A stretch of 64,000 bases of DNA from Rhodospirillales bacterium (GCA_016699855.1 CP064988.1:3562501-3626500), one strand, 5' to 3'; positions 45,186 to 55,447 are shown, counted from the first letter of the stretch. Notes: generated from the letters alone by a model not told the origin. Program-made: numbers and translations.

Positions 45186-45518
45186 TCAGGCCCCGCCGCC
45201 CCGGTCGCTCCGGCCCATCGAGGCCGTCACCCGGTAGACGTTGTACACCCCGGTGGCGGCGCCGAGAAAAAAGAACACCACCATCAGCCATGGCTTCGTC
45301 CCGAGCCACAGGTCCAGCCCGTATCCGACGCCGACACCGACCGCGAGCGCCGCGACCAGCTCCGTGCCGATCCGCACGGCGATGCCCAGCCCGCTCGCGG
45401 GCACGGCGCCGCCGCCGGCCGATCGATCCGTGCGCGACTCCGGCTTGTGGGCCGCCCGCGCCGCGGTGACCCGCGCGTCGAGCTCCTCAAGCGGCGTCGG
45501 CTTGCGCTCATCGGCCAT
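45186..45518 (-). CDS. atpI: AtpI-like assembly protein of ATP synthase
   Basis: A 110-residue protein with two C-terminal membrane helices (GTELVAALAVGVGVGYGLDL; PWLMVVFFFLGAATGVYNVY) and a charged N-terminus. AtpI proteins help c-ring assembly and may bind Mg2+. First gene of the operon. The ATG at 45518 (MADERKP) gives the family length; the longer frame upstream would cover the promoter. Confidence 0.9.
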   Translation of the reverse strand: MADERKPTPLEELDARVTAARAAHKPESRTDRSAGGGAVPASGLGIAVRIGTELVAALAVGVGVGYGLDLWLGTKPWLMVVFFFLGAATGVYNVYRVTASMGRSDRGGGA

Positions 45519-45597
45519 ATCGGTGGCGTCCGAACCACGATGCCCGACCTCACGACGACCCCTCGCGAAAGCGACGGGCGGGCGCGAAATCGCGCGG

Positions 45598-45626
45598 AAA
45601 CTAGGGAATGGTCCGGGGGGTGTCAA
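45598..45626 (-). promoter_or_regulatory. Strong predicted promoter of the F0 operon
   Basis: On the minus strand a consensus TTGACA (45621-45626), 17 bases and TAGTTT (45598-45603), about 80 bases before atpI. This is the best sigma-70 match I found and suits a highly expressed operon. Confidence 0.75.
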
Positions 45627-45782
45627 GCGGCATTTCCACGCGGCTAAAGCGTTGAGAATGCCGATGGATCGGCCATTTCTTCGACTTTCGAGGGGCGCGC
45701 GGGGGGGCTGGCGCCGGCCCGTCGGCGACCCGGCCGGAGCGCGCGCGAAGGCGCCTCCCGAGGGGGCGCCGGCCGGTGGCGT

Positions 45783-47027
45783 TCAGTAGGTCGAGCCGGC
45801 TTCGCCGCCGCGCGCGCCGGCCGCCCGGACCTCGTCCACCGACGCCCGAAGGTCGCGCAGATAGGCGTCGGCGGCCTTCGCGTGGGCCGGATTCAGATGC
45901 ATGTGGATGCCCGCCGGCTCCATCTGGCGGCCGATGAACCAGCCCCGGGCGTTCATGGCGTCGCTGACGGCGCCGATGTCGAGCGCCGGGTCGGCGGCGC
46001 GGGTCACGAAGATGCCGAGCTCGTTCGGCTCCAGGGTCGACAGCCCCGGGATCGCGTTGACGCCGTCCACCAGCTTGCGCTTGGTGTCCATGATCAGCCG
46101 GGCGCAGCGCAGATAGCCCTCGTCGCCGAGGTGGTGCAGCACCGCCCAGGCCGCCGCCACGGCGCCGCCGGGCCGCGTGCCCTGCATGGTGTAGGCGACG
46201 TAGGGGCCCCGCTCCCATTCGCGGAAGTCGAACGTCTGGTGCTTCATCTTCAGTTCCGCCGAGCGCAGCAGCATCAGCGACGCGCCCTTGGGCGCCATTC
46301 CGTGCTTGTGCAGATCGGCCGAGATGCTGGTGACGCCCGGCACGCTGAAATCCCAGTCCGGAACCGCGTGCCCCAGCCGCTTGACCCACGGTGACAGGAA
46401 GCCGCCGACGCAGGCGTCGACATGCATCCAGAGATCGCGCTCCAGCGCGACCGCCGCAAGCTCGCGGATCGGATCGAACACGCCGAACGGATAGCAGGGC
46501 GCCGATCCGACGATGCCGATGGTCTTCGAGTCGATCCGCCCGCGGATGGCGGCGACGTCGGCCTTGAAATCGTTGCGCGTCGTCGGCACGCGGCGCACCT
46601 CGACGCCGAGCGCGTGGCCGGCGCGGGTGAAGGCGGGATGCGCGGTGCGCGGCACCACGAAGTTGGGCTCGTGGATCCCCTTCTCGGCGCGCGCCCAGTC
46701 GCGCGCCGTCTGGACGGCGAGGAAGATGCTCTCGGAGCCGCCGGAGGTGAAGGTGCCGGCGGCGCCCTCCGGCGCGTTCATCAGCTTGAGGCCGAACGAG
46801 ACGACGTCGTCCTCCAGCTTCGCGAGGCTGGCGAACGCCTTCTTGCCGAGGTTGTTCTCGGTCCAGAACGCCTGGTAGGCCTTGGTCTGCACCTCGTGCA
46901 GCGCCTCGTCGAGATAGTAGTAGTAGACCGCCATCCGGCCGTCGCGCCACGAGTAGTCGCCGGCCTTGGCGGCCTCGAGCATCGGGGCGATCTCGGCCCA
47001 GCCCAGGCCTTTGAGCGGGATGTCCAT
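45783..47027 (-). CDS. PLP-dependent decarboxylase/lyase, sphingosine-1-phosphate lyase-like
   Basis: A 414-residue group II PLP enzyme. TSGGSESIFLAVQTARDWA binds the PLP phosphate, HVDACVGGF supplies the Asp and stacking residues, and the PLP lysine is in SADLHKHGMAPKGASLM. This order matches sphingosine-1-phosphate lyase, DOPA/glutamate decarboxylase and tyrosine decarboxylase relatives; HKHGMAPKG is closest to the lyase and archaeal MfnA types. Substrate is unknown. The ATG at 47027 has AGGAGG five bases before it, better than the ATG six codons earlier. It is divergent from the TRAP genes. Confidence 0.85.
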   Translation of the reverse strand: MDIPLKGLGWAEIAPMLEAAKAGDYSWRDGRMAVYYYYLDEALHEVQTKAYQAFWTENNLGKKAFASLAKLEDDVVSFGLKLMNAPEGAAGTFTSGGSESIFLAVQTARDWARAEKGIHEPNFVVPRTAHPAFTRAGHALGVEVRRVPTTRNDFKADVAAIRGRIDSKTIGIVGSAPCYPFGVFDPIRELAAVALERDLWMHVDACVGGFLSPWVKRLGHAVPDWDFSVPGVTSISADLHKHGMAPKGASLMLLRSAELKMKHQTFDFREWERGPYVAYTMQGTRPGGAVAAAWAVLHHLGDEGYLRCARLIMDTKRKLVDGVNAIPGLSTLEPNELGIFVTRAADPALDIGAVSDAMNARGWFIGRQMEPAGIHMHLNPAHAKAADAYLRDLRASVDEVRAAGARGGEAGSTY

Positions 47028-47182
47028 CGCGGCCTCCTGATTCATGGTCGCGGCGACGCTAGTGGCGCGCGCGCCCCGCGGTCAACCCGCCGGCGCCGAC
47101 GCCGGCGCTTGCGCGCGGGGCCGAATCGGTCAAACTCCGGACGCCTCGAGATAGAAGGCTACGACCACAAGGGGAGACGGAT

Positions 47183-48229
47183 ATGCGGAGACTAGGCGTT
47201 CTCGCCGCCGCCGCGGCGTTCGCGCTGGCGGGCGCGGCATCGGCGCAGACGGTCGACAAGAAGCAGTTCAACGTCGTCGGCACGTGGGGTTTCCTCACCA
47301 ATTGGCAGCAGCTCGAGGGTCCGTTCTGGAAGGACCATCTTCCGAAGGCCTCCGGCGGCAACATCACGGCCAACGCCAAGTCGCTGACCGAGGTGAACCT
47401 CAATGGCAACGAGATGCTGCGCCTGCTGAAGCAGGGCGTGTTCGACTTCGTCGCGGCGCTGCCGATCTACGTCGACGACGGCGCCGCGGTGGTCGAGGCG
47501 GTCGACATCGCCGGCGTCGCCAAGGACTTCCCGATGGCGCGCAAGATCACCGAGGCCTGGCTGCCGGAGATGCAGAAGGTCATGGCGGAGAAGCACGGCG
47601 CCACGATCCTCGCGATGTTCCCGTTCCCGCAGCAGGTGTTCTACTGCCGCGGCGAGGTGAAGGGCATCGCCGACCTCAAGGGCAAGAAGGTCCGCGTCCA
47701 GGGCACCTCGCAGGGCGATTTCGTCACCGCCGTCGGCGGCTCGCCCGTCACGATCGCGTTCGGCGAGGTCGTGCCGGCGCTCGAGAAGGGCGTCGCCGAC
47801 TGCGGCATCACCGGCACCATGCCGGGCTACAAGGCCAAGTGGCACGAGGTCACGCAGAGCATGTTCGTGCTGCCGGTCGGCTACACGATCGGCTTCTGGG
47901 CGGTCAGCAACAACACTTGGAGCAAGCTCTCCAAGCCGACCCAGGACTTCCTGCGCAAGGAGTTCGCCGACCTCGAGGCGCGGTCGTGGAAGGCGATCGA
48001 GGCCGAGAACGACGAGGGCATCGCCTGCAACACCGGCGGGACCTGCTCTGCAGGACCGGCCGCCAAGATGAAGCTGGTCAAGCCGTCGGACGCCGACGTC
48101 GCGGCGCGCGAGAAGGCGCTCAACGAGGTCGTGCTGGCGCGCTGGGCCAAGCGCTGCGGCGACGCCTGCGCCGCCCGCTGGAACGAGCTCGTCGGCAAGC
48201 CGTACGGCCTCGCCGCCAAGGCGAACTGA
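47183..48229 (+). CDS. dctP: TRAP transporter substrate-binding protein (DctP family)
   Basis: A 348-residue periplasmic binding protein with signal peptide (LAAAAAFALAGAASA, cut before QTVD). The family core GEVKGIADLKGKKVRVQGT and the PGYKAKWHEVTQSMFVLPVGY region are typical of DctP. The C-terminal part has an unusual cysteine pair (IACNTGGTCSAG) and another (RCGDACAARW), possibly disulfides. The ligand is not deducible; carboxylates are usual. First of dctP-dctQ-dctM. Confidence 0.92.
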   Translation: MRRLGVLAAAAAFALAGAASAQTVDKKQFNVVGTWGFLTNWQQLEGPFWKDHLPKASGGNITANAKSLTEVNLNGNEMLRLLKQGVFDFVAALPIYVDDGAAVVEAVDIAGVAKDFPMARKITEAWLPEMQKVMAEKHGATILAMFPFPQQVFYCRGEVKGIADLKGKKVRVQGTSQGDFVTAVGGSPVTIAFGEVVPALEKGVADCGITGTMPGYKAKWHEVTQSMFVLPVGYTIGFWAVSNNTWSKLSKPTQDFLRKEFADLEARSWKAIEAENDEGIACNTGGTCSAGPAAKMKLVKPSDADVAAREKALNEVVLARWAKRCGDACAARWNELVGKPYGLAAKAN

Positions 48230-48299
48230 TCCCGGACCCGGACGCCCCGCGCGCGGCGCGGGGCGTCCGGACGTCGGCGCCGGCCGACACGGGCGCCGG

Positions 48300-48932
48300 A
48301 TGGGCAATCGCGCGGAGCTGGAAGCCATGGAGAAGGTGTGGAGCGCGACGGCCGCGGTCGCGCGCGCCGCGGCGTGGGCCGGCGGCGCGATGCTGCTCGC
48401 GGCGGCGGCGATCGTCTCGACCGAGGTGGTGCTGCGCAAGATCCTGACGGTCACGTTCACGGGCTCCGACGAGCTCGCGTCGTACCTGTTCGCGGTCGGC
48501 ACGAGCTGGGCGCTGGCGCATGTGCTGGTCACGCGCGGCCACGTCCGCATCGACGCCCTCTATCTGCGGTTCGGACCCCGCGCGCGCGCGGCGCTCGACC
48601 TCGTGTCGCTGCTGGCGCTGGCGCTGTTCGTCGCGTTCCTCACCGAGCGCGCATGGAACCTGGCGTTCACCAGCCTGTTCGAGTGGATACGACCGAACAC
48701 GTCGCTGCGCGTGCCGCTGGCGATCCCGCAGCTGGCATGGCTCGCGGGCTTCCTGTTCTTCCTGTTCACGCTCGCCGTCGCGATCCTGCGGGTGTTCGCC
48801 GGGCTGGCGCGCGGCGACCTCGGCGCGGTCGCCGCGATCGCCGGCGCCTCGAGCCAGGACGAGGAGATCGAGAGCGAGCTGCGCGGCCTGGGCATCGCGC
48901 CGCCGGCCGCCGGCGACGGCGGGAGGAAGTAG
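48300..48932 (+). CDS. dctQ: TRAP transporter small membrane subunit
   Basis: A 210-residue protein with four membrane helices, including AAWAGGAMLLAAAAIVSTEVV, LFAVGTSWALAHVLVTRGHVRID (the conserved DctQ stretch) and QLAWLAGFLFFLFTLAVAIL. DctQ supports the large subunit in sodium-driven solute uptake. The C-terminal 45 residues are hydrophilic and slightly long for the family. The ATG at 48300 lies 70 bases past dctP, and dctM follows after three bases. Confidence 0.9.
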   Translation: MGNRAELEAMEKVWSATAAVARAAAWAGGAMLLAAAAIVSTEVVLRKILTVTFTGSDELASYLFAVGTSWALAHVLVTRGHVRIDALYLRFGPRARAALDLVSLLALALFVAFLTERAWNLAFTSLFEWIRPNTSLRVPLAIPQLAWLAGFLFFLFTLAVAILRVFAGLARGDLGAVAAIAGASSQDEEIESELRGLGIAPPAAGDGGRK

Positions 48933-48935
48933 CCG

Positions 48936-50225
48936 ATGCTAGCGACCGCGCTGCTGACCCTGATCGTCCTGCTCGCGCTCAGCGTGCCCATCGCCGCGAC
49001 GCTGGGCGTCCTCGGCCTGGTGATGGAGCGCTTCTACGCCTCGATGCCGCTGCGCCTCGCGATGGGCGAGATCGTGTGGACGGCGAGCGTCGAGTACATC
49101 CTCATCGCCATCCCGCTGTTCGTCATGCTGGGCGAGATCCTGCTGCGGGCCGGCATCGCGACCCGCGTCTACGCCGCCATCGCGCAGTGGCTGTCGTGGC
49201 TGCCGGGCGGGCTGATGCACGCCAACATCGGCTCCTGCGCGCTGTTCGCCGCCACGTCGGGCTCCAGCGTCGCCACCGCGGCGACGATCGGCACCGTCGC
49301 GATCCCCGAGATCCGCAAGCGCGGCTACGACGAGCCGTTGTTCCTCGGCACGCTGGCCGCCGGTGGCACGCTCGGCATCCTCATTCCGCCGTCGATCAAC
49401 TTCATCCTCTATGGATTGCTGACCAACACCTCCGTGCCGCGGCTGTACCTCGCCGGCATGATCCCGGGGATGCTGCTCGCGGGCCTCTTCATGGCGGTGG
49501 TCCTCGTCTACTGCGCCTTCGACCGCCGCCGCGGCGGCGTGCCGATCGAGACCAGCTGGGGCGCGCGCCTGCGCACGCTGCCCGACCTGATCCCGCCGTT
49601 CCTGATCTTCCTCGTGGTGGTCGGATCGATCTACGCCGGCGTCGCGACGCCCACCGAGGCGGCGTCGCTCGGCGTCATCGCCGCGCTGATGCTGGCCGCG
49701 TGGGAGCGCAGGCTGACCTGGGCGATGCTGCGCGCGGTGTTCGAGGGCACCATGCGCACGACCGCGATGATCATGCTGATCATCGTGGCGGCGCAGTTCC
49801 TGAACTTCGTGCTGGCCGCCATCGGCGTCACCGACGGCGTGGCGGAGTGGGTGACGAATCTCGGGCTCGGCGCGCTCGGCACGATGCTGCTGATCGTCGT
49901 CTTCTACCTCGTGCTGGGATGCTTCATGGAGACGATCTCCATGATGATCCTGACGACGCCGCTGGTCGCGCCGATCGTGTTCAAGCTCGGCTACGATCCG
50001 ATCTGGTGGGGCGTCGTGCTGACGGTGCTGATCGAGGCGGCGCTGATCACGCCGCCGGTCGGCCTCAACCTCTACGTCGTGCAGGGCATGCGCGAGCGCG
50101 GCGCCATCGGCGACGTGATCAAAGGCGCGCTGCCGTTCGTCGCCGCCATGCTGGCCCTGATCGCCGCGCTGCTCGCCGTCCCCGGCTTGGCGCTATGGTT
50201 GCCGACGCTGATCATGGGGAAGTGA
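48936..50225 (+). CDS. dctM: TRAP transporter large membrane subunit
   Basis: A 429-residue permease with about 12 helices. The DctM signatures are present: AIPLFVMLGEILLRAG, ATSGSSVATAATIGTVAIPEIRKRGYD, AAGGTLGILIPPSINFILYG, ATPTEAASLGVIAAL and LGCFMETISMMILTTPLVAPI. It forms the sodium-coupled transport channel with DctQ and takes substrate from DctP. It ends 63 bases before the convergent smc stop. Confidence 0.95.
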   Translation: MLATALLTLIVLLALSVPIAATLGVLGLVMERFYASMPLRLAMGEIVWTASVEYILIAIPLFVMLGEILLRAGIATRVYAAIAQWLSWLPGGLMHANIGSCALFAATSGSSVATAATIGTVAIPEIRKRGYDEPLFLGTLAAGGTLGILIPPSINFILYGLLTNTSVPRLYLAGMIPGMLLAGLFMAVVLVYCAFDRRRGGVPIETSWGARLRTLPDLIPPFLIFLVVVGSIYAGVATPTEAASLGVIAALMLAAWERRLTWAMLRAVFEGTMRTTAMIMLIIVAAQFLNFVLAAIGVTDGVAEWVTNLGLGALGTMLLIVVFYLVLGCFMETISMMILTTPLVAPIVFKLGYDPIWWGVVLTVLIEAALITPPVGLNLYVVQGMRERGAIGDVIKGALPFVAAMLALIAALLAVPGLALWLPTLIMGK

Positions 50226-51662
50226 CGGGCGTCCACCAAGCGCTGTTCGGGAAGGTGGCCGCCGCGCGCCGATGGCGCGACGTGGACCCTATGCCGCCAC
50301 CGCCGTCTCCAGGACGCGCTCCGCCCGCTCCAGATCGACCGACACCAGAGTCGATACGCCGCGCTCCATCATGGTGACGCCGTAGAGCCGGTCCATCTTG
50401 GCCATGGTCACGCGGTGGTGGGTGATGATCAGGAAGCGGGTGTCGGCGCGGCCGGCGATGTCGCGCACCAGCTCGCAGTAGCGCTCGACGTTGGCGTCGT
50501 CGAGCGGCGCGTCGACCTCGTCCAGCACGCAGATCGGCGCCGGGTTGGTCATGAACACCGCGAACAGCAGCGCCAGCGCCGTGAGCGCCTGCTCGCCGCC
50601 CGACAGCAGCGACATCACCTGCAGCTTCTTGCCCGGCGGCGAGGCCACGATCTCCAGCCCGGCCTCGAGCGGATCCTCGGATTCCGTCAGCCGCAGCTCG
50701 GCGCGGCCGCCGCCGAACAGCTGCGTGAACAGCGTCTGGAAGTGCTTGTTGACGTTCTCGAAGGCGGCGAGGAAGCGCTCGCGGCCCTCGCGGTTGAGGC
50801 TGCCGATGCCCTGCCGCAGGCGGCCGATGGCGGCCGTCAGGTCGTCGCGCTCGCCGGTCATGGCGACGATCTGCTGGTCGAGCTCGTTGGCCTCCTCCTC
50901 GGCGCGGAGGTTCACCGCGCCCATGCCGTCGCGCTCGGCGACGAGGCGTTCGAGGCGGCGTTCGGCCTGCTCGATCTCCGGCAGCTCGTCCAGGGAGTCG
51001 ACCTCGGCCGCTTGCAGGACGGCGTCCGGCGCCACGCGCAGGCGCTCGGCGATGCGCTCGACCACGGCGGCGCGGTCGCGGCCGGCCTGTTCGGACAGCC
51101 CCTCGCGGCGCACCCGGTTCTCGCGCGCGGCGGCCAGCTCGGCCTCCATCTGGCGCACCGCCTTGTCGGCGGCCGCCAGCCGGCTCTCGCCCTCGGCCAG
51201 CCGGTCGGCGGCGGCCGAACGGCCGGTCTCGGCGGCGGCGATCTCGACCGCCAGCCCGTCGCGCTGCTCCTGCAGGCGCGCCGGCCGGGCGTCGAGCTCG
51301 GCGAGCTGGGCCTCGACGGCGCTCCGGCGCGCGTCGAGGGCGGCGATCTGGCGCTCGGCGTCCTCCAGCCGGGTCCGCCAGCCGGCGCCGTCGACGCCGA
51401 TCTGCTCCAGCCGGCGGGCGCGGAACTCCGCGTCGCGGGCCAGCGAATCGCAGGCCGACTGGCGCTCGACCAGATCGGCGCGCAGCTCGGCCAGCCGGGC
51501 GCGCAGCGCGGCGGCGGCGGCGCGGTCGGCCGACGGATCGGCGATCCACGAGCGGCGCGCCTCGCGGAACGTGCGCTGCGTCTCGGCGTCGGCGATCTCC
51601 GCCGCCAGCCGGGCGGCGGCGTCGTCCAGCGCCGCCAGCCGCGAGGTCAGCGCCGCGTGCTG

Positions 51663-51977
51663 GCGCGCCACCTCGGCGGCCCGGTCGCGGGCGCGGGCGA
51701 AATCGCCGTCGCGCTCGGCCACGAGGCGGCGGGCGGCGGCCTCGGCGTCGCGCGTCGCGGCGCGCGCGGCCTCGTCCTCGGCGCGGGCGCGGGCGACGGT
51801 GTCGCGCTCCTCGGCCCGGGCGCGCTCGACGACCAGGCGCTCGGCGGCGCGGGCGCGCTCGACGCTCTCGCGCTCGGCGGCGCGGGCGGAGGCGACCAGC
51901 GCCGCGCCGGACTCGACGGCGCGCGCGACCACCAGCTTCTCGGCGCCGCTGGCGGCCTCGACGGCGGCACGCGCCGC
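51663..51977 (-). repeat. 33-bp repeats in the C-terminal coiled-coil arm of SMC
   Basis: About 105 codons just after the hinge encode degenerate 11-residue repeats of the type RARAAERLVVE and RARAEERDTVA. The DNA has a matching 33-bp period. Mirrors the repeats in the other arm. Confidence 0.7.
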
Positions 51978-52539
51978 CAGATGGCGCGTCTCGATGGCGG
52001 CGAGCTCGGCCTGGGCGGCGTCGAGCTGGCCGCGCAGCTCGGCGAGCTTGTTGCGCTGGCTCAACCGCGTCGCGGCGGCGGTCGGCGCGCCGGCCTTCAC
52101 GGTGAAACCGTCCCAGCGCCACACCGCGCCGTCGCGGGTGACGATCTGCTGCCCCGGCCGCAGCCCCTCGTGCAGGCGCGCGCCGGTCTCCTCGTCGGCC
52201 ACGATGCCGACGAAGGCCAGCCGCCGCGCCAGCTCGGCCGGCGCCTTCACGTACGCGGCCAGCGGCTCGACGCCGTCCGGCAGCGCCGGGATCTCCGCCA
52301 GCGGCGGCAGGGTCTGCCAGTAGAGCGGCGCGCCCCGGTCGTAGCTGGCCTCCAGCTCGTCGCCGAACGCCGCGCCCAGCGCCTTCTCGTAGCCGGCCTC
52401 GACGGCCAGCGCGTCGATCAGCGGCGGCCACAGGCTGTCGGCGGCGGCGCGCAGCGCGGCGGCGATGCCGCTCTCCTCGGCCTTCAACCGCGTGACACGG
52501 CCGGACGCCTTCTGGACAAGGGTCGGCGATTTTGGCGGC

Positions 52540-52809
52540 CACGTTCTCCGCCGCCAGCCGCTCGGCGGCGCGCGCCCGCTCGGTCTCCTGCCGGTCGGTC
52601 TCGGCCCGCGCCATCGCCGCGCGGACGGCCTCGGCGGCCTCGGCCTGGGCGGCGCGGACCGCCTCGGCGGCCTCGCTCTGGACGGCGCGCGCGGTCTCGG
52701 CGGCCTGCGTCTGGGCGGCGCGGGCGCTCTCGATCGCGGTCCGCTCGGCGGCGCGGGCGGCCTCGACCGAGGCGTTGGCCTCGTCGCGGGCGCGGTCCAG
52801 CGCGGCGCG
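52540..52809 (-). repeat. 33-bp tandem repeats in the N-terminal coiled-coil arm of SMC
   Basis: Five clear 33-bp units start at 52621, 52654, 52687, 52720 and 52753, each beginning GCGG or GCGC and ending GGC or GTC. They encode 11-residue units such as AAQAEAAEAVR and AVQSEAAEAVR. The whole Ala/Glu/Arg-rich stretch is about 90 residues and lies directly before the hinge. Confidence 0.8.
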
Positions 52810-54217
52810 CGCGTCGACGGCCGCGGCTTCGACCCCGGCCAGATCGGGCAGCGCCGAAAGCTGGGAGCCGATGTCGCGGCGTTGCGTCTCGGCCTCGTCG
52901 CGGCGCGCCACCAGCCGGATCAGCCGGCCGTTCAGCTCGGCGATCTCGCGCTGGACGCTGGCGAGCAGCGCCTCGTCGTCGGCGATCTGCCGCGTCAGAC
53001 GGTCGAGCTCGGCCTCGGCGGCGTGGCTGGCGTCGCGCGCCGCGTCGCGCGCGGCCAGCGCCGCGGCGTGGCGCTCGTCGTGGCCGGCGCCGTCGGCCTC
53101 GAGCCGCGCGCGCTCCGCCTCCAGCTCGGCCAGCGCCGCGCCGGCGTCGCCGCGCCGGCCGCCCTCGCGGGTGGCGTCGGCCTCGATCTGCGCCAGCCGC
53201 GCGCGGCCGTCGTCGCGCGCCGCCTCGACGCGGGTCAGCCTCCTCGCCCAGGGTCTCGTGCGCGACGCGCAGCCGCTGCAGCTTGCCGCCGCCTCGGCCT
53301 CGGCCATGCGCAGCGCCGGCAGTCCCGACGCCGCGTCGCTCTGCGCCGTCGTGGCGATGCCGACCAGCCGCGTCAGATCGACCACGGCGGCCTCGGCCTC
53401 CCTCAACCGCTCGCCGGCCTCGGCCATCTCGCGGTCGGCCGCCGCCAGCCGCAGCGCCAGGACAGCCGCCTCGGCGCGGCGGATGTGGTCGCTCAGATTG
53501 CGGTAGCGGGTGGCCTGGCGGGCCTGGCGCTTGAGCTGCTTGTGCTGCTCCTCCAGCGCCGCCAGCACGTCCTGCACGCGCAGCAGGTTGGCCTCGGCGG
53601 CGCGCAGGCGCAGCTCGGCCTCGTGGCGGCGCGCGTACAGGCCGGTGATGCCGGCGGCCTCGTCGATCACCGAGCGGCGGTCGGTCGGCTTGGCGTTGAT
53701 GATGGCGCCGATGCGGCCCTGGCTGACCAGCGCCGTCGAGCGCGCGCCCGAGGCGGCGTCGGCGAACATGGTCTGCACGTCGCGGGCGCGGCTCTCGCGG
53801 CCGTTGACCTTGTAGAGCGAGCCGTGGCCGCGCTCGATGCGCCGGACCACGTCGATCTCGTCGCCGTCGTTGAACGCCGCCGGCGCCGTGCGCGTGTGGT
53901 TGTCCAGCCGCAGCGTCACCTCGGCGATGTTGCGCGCCGGCCGCTGGCCGGTGCCGCCGAAGATCACGTCCTCCATCTCCGAGCCGCGCATCTGCTTGGC
54001 CGAGGTCTCGCCCATGACCCATTTCAGGGCCTCGACCAGGTTCGACTTGCCGCAGCCGTTGGGCCCGACGATGCCGGTCAGGCCGGGCTCGATCGCCAGC
54101 TCCGTCGGATCGACGAACGATTTGAAGCCGGACAGGCGGAGCTTGTTGAACTGCACGGCTACCACTCGCTGGTTGGAGGAACCCGCCGGCCGCCGCTGGG
54201 GACGGCCGGCCGGAACG

Positions 54218-54901
54218 CTACTTGATGAGTTTCGACAGGATCTCGTCGAGCTCGGCCATCGTGCGGCCGCCGGTCAGACGCTGGCCGTTGACGAACAGCG
54301 TCGGCGTCGAGTTGACGCCCAGCTTGTCGCCGCCTTGGCGCTCCAGCAGGATCGCGTCGAGCACCTTCTGGTCGGCGAGGCAGGTCTTGGCCGCGTCCTC
54401 CGGCAGGCCGGCGATGCGCAGCGACTTCACCAGCTCGGCGATCGGATCCTTGGCGGCGGCCCACTGCGCCTGGCCGCGGAAGATCATGTCGACGATCGCG
54501 AAATAGCGCTCGTTGCCGACGCATTCCGCGAGCTGGGCGGCGCGCGCCGCGACCTCGTCGAGCGGGAAGTCGCGGTACACGAAGCGCACCTTGCCGGTGT
54601 CGACGTATTTCTTCTTCAGCTCCGGCAGCACCGTGGTGTGGAACGACGCGCAATGGCCGCAGGTCATCGAGGCGTACTCGACGATCGTGACGGCGGCGTC
54701 GGCCGGCCCCATGGCGTGGTCGGTGGCCGTGATCTGGAGCTCCGGCGGCAGGGCGGCGGGCGCCGCCGGCGCGGCCGTGCCGGCGCCTGGCGCGGGGGCG
54801 CTCTGGGCCGACGGCGAGCCGGGCTTGGTGGCGAGATAGACGCCGCCGACGACCGCCGCGATGGCGACCGCGCCGGCGATGACGATGGAGATATTGCGCA
54901 T
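54218..54901 (-). CDS. DsbA-family thiol-disulfide oxidoreductase, membrane-anchored
   Basis: A 227-residue protein with an N-terminal signal anchor (ISIVIAGAVAIAAVVGGVYLA), an Ala/Pro linker and a thioredoxin-fold domain with inserted helices. The active site is Cys81-Gly-His-Cys84 (SMTCGHCASFHT) and the cis-Pro loop is GVNSTPTLFVNG. It acts in the periplasm, oxidising or isomerising disulfides. A DsbA-like gene before smc is a common alphaproteobacterial pair, and the order is kept here. The longer upstream frame is not homologous. Confidence 0.93.
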   Translation of the reverse strand: MRNISIVIAGAVAIAAVVGGVYLATKPGSPSAQSAPAPGAGTAAPAAPAALPPELQITATDHAMGPADAAVTIVEYASMTCGHCASFHTTVLPELKKKYVDTGKVRFVYRDFPLDEVAARAAQLAECVGNERYFAIVDMIFRGQAQWAAAKDPIAELVKSLRIAGLPEDAAKTCLADQKVLDAILLERQGGDKLGVNSTPTLFVNGQRLTGGRTMAELDEILSKLIK

Positions 54902-55419
54902 GGCGCTCCCTTCAACCCCCACATCTTGGGAGTTCGGCCTGTGGACAGTCAATCGACGCGGACAGGATTCGACCCGTTCGTGATCCGTTCGCCCGCCGCG
55001 TCGGCCGCGCGGACGCGGCCTGTGGGCGGATGGATCGCGGCGAGGACACGCCGCGACCCTACCGCGGCGATAACGGTCGGCGAAGATGCCGTTTTTGTGT
55101 TCGATGGCGCGTGGGGCCGGGTGGGCCGTCGCGGCGCGCCGTCGCCGCGATGGCGGCGCGGAAGGTGGCGGCTTGTGGGACGGGGTAGGCCGCTTGCAAG
55201 CGGCCCATGCGGTCCACCGCCGCCGATGGTCGCGGAACACGGCCAACCCGTCTCATAAGACGGCATGACGCGCCTGCGTGGACGGCGACACCGTCTCCCC
55301 CGGACGAACCATCCGTCTTCGCCGAAAAAACCGGAGCCACCACGCGCCGCGTTGGCCCGCGTCTTGCGCGGGGCGATTCCCGCCGCCCCGTCCAACGGCA
55401 CGAGCCAGATGCACCCTTT
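54902..55419. other. GC-rich stretch without a recognisable gene
   Basis: Open frames exist on both strands because of high GC, but none has a known domain, good start signal or sensible composition. It separates dsbA from the accessory patch that starts with the first copy of the GGGGTCAGGCC repeat. Confidence 0.6.
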
Positions 55420-55447
55420 GGGGTCAGGCCTGCAAAACGGCAAATTT
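55420..55447 (+). repeat. Solo half-copy of the GGGGTCAGGCCTGCAAA repeat
   Basis: A 28-base sequence identical to 56721-56748, without the second, inverted arm seen in the other copies. It marks the left end of the accessory patch. Confidence 0.8.

Larger units (their letters stand above)
50289..54156 (-). pseudogene. smc: Chromosome segregation ATPase SMC, reading frame interrupted by indels
   Basis: The SMC ATPase that organises and segregates the chromosome with ScpAB. Walker A is GPNGCGKSN near residue 31. The hinge lies around residues 560-690, the signature is LLSGGEQALTALALLFAVF, and Walker B is PICVLDEVDAPLDDANVERY. The likely start is a GTG at 54156 (QFNKLRLSGFKSF). Three indels break the frame: one base missing near 53285, one extra near 53237, which restores it, and one extra in the T4 run at 52530-52533. 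Corrected, it encodes about 1288 residues, longer than the usual 1150-1190, because both arms are enlarged beside the hinge. smc is normally essential, so sequencing error is likely. Confidence 0.88.

Noticed and set aside
52621..52785. CRISPR-like 33-bp repeats
   Set aside because: They are contiguous, in frame and encode hendecads of the SMC coiled coil.
50415..53534. Plus-strand open frame of over 1000 codons
   Set aside because: Antisense to smc; low-complexity composition caused by the coiled-coil codons on the other strand.
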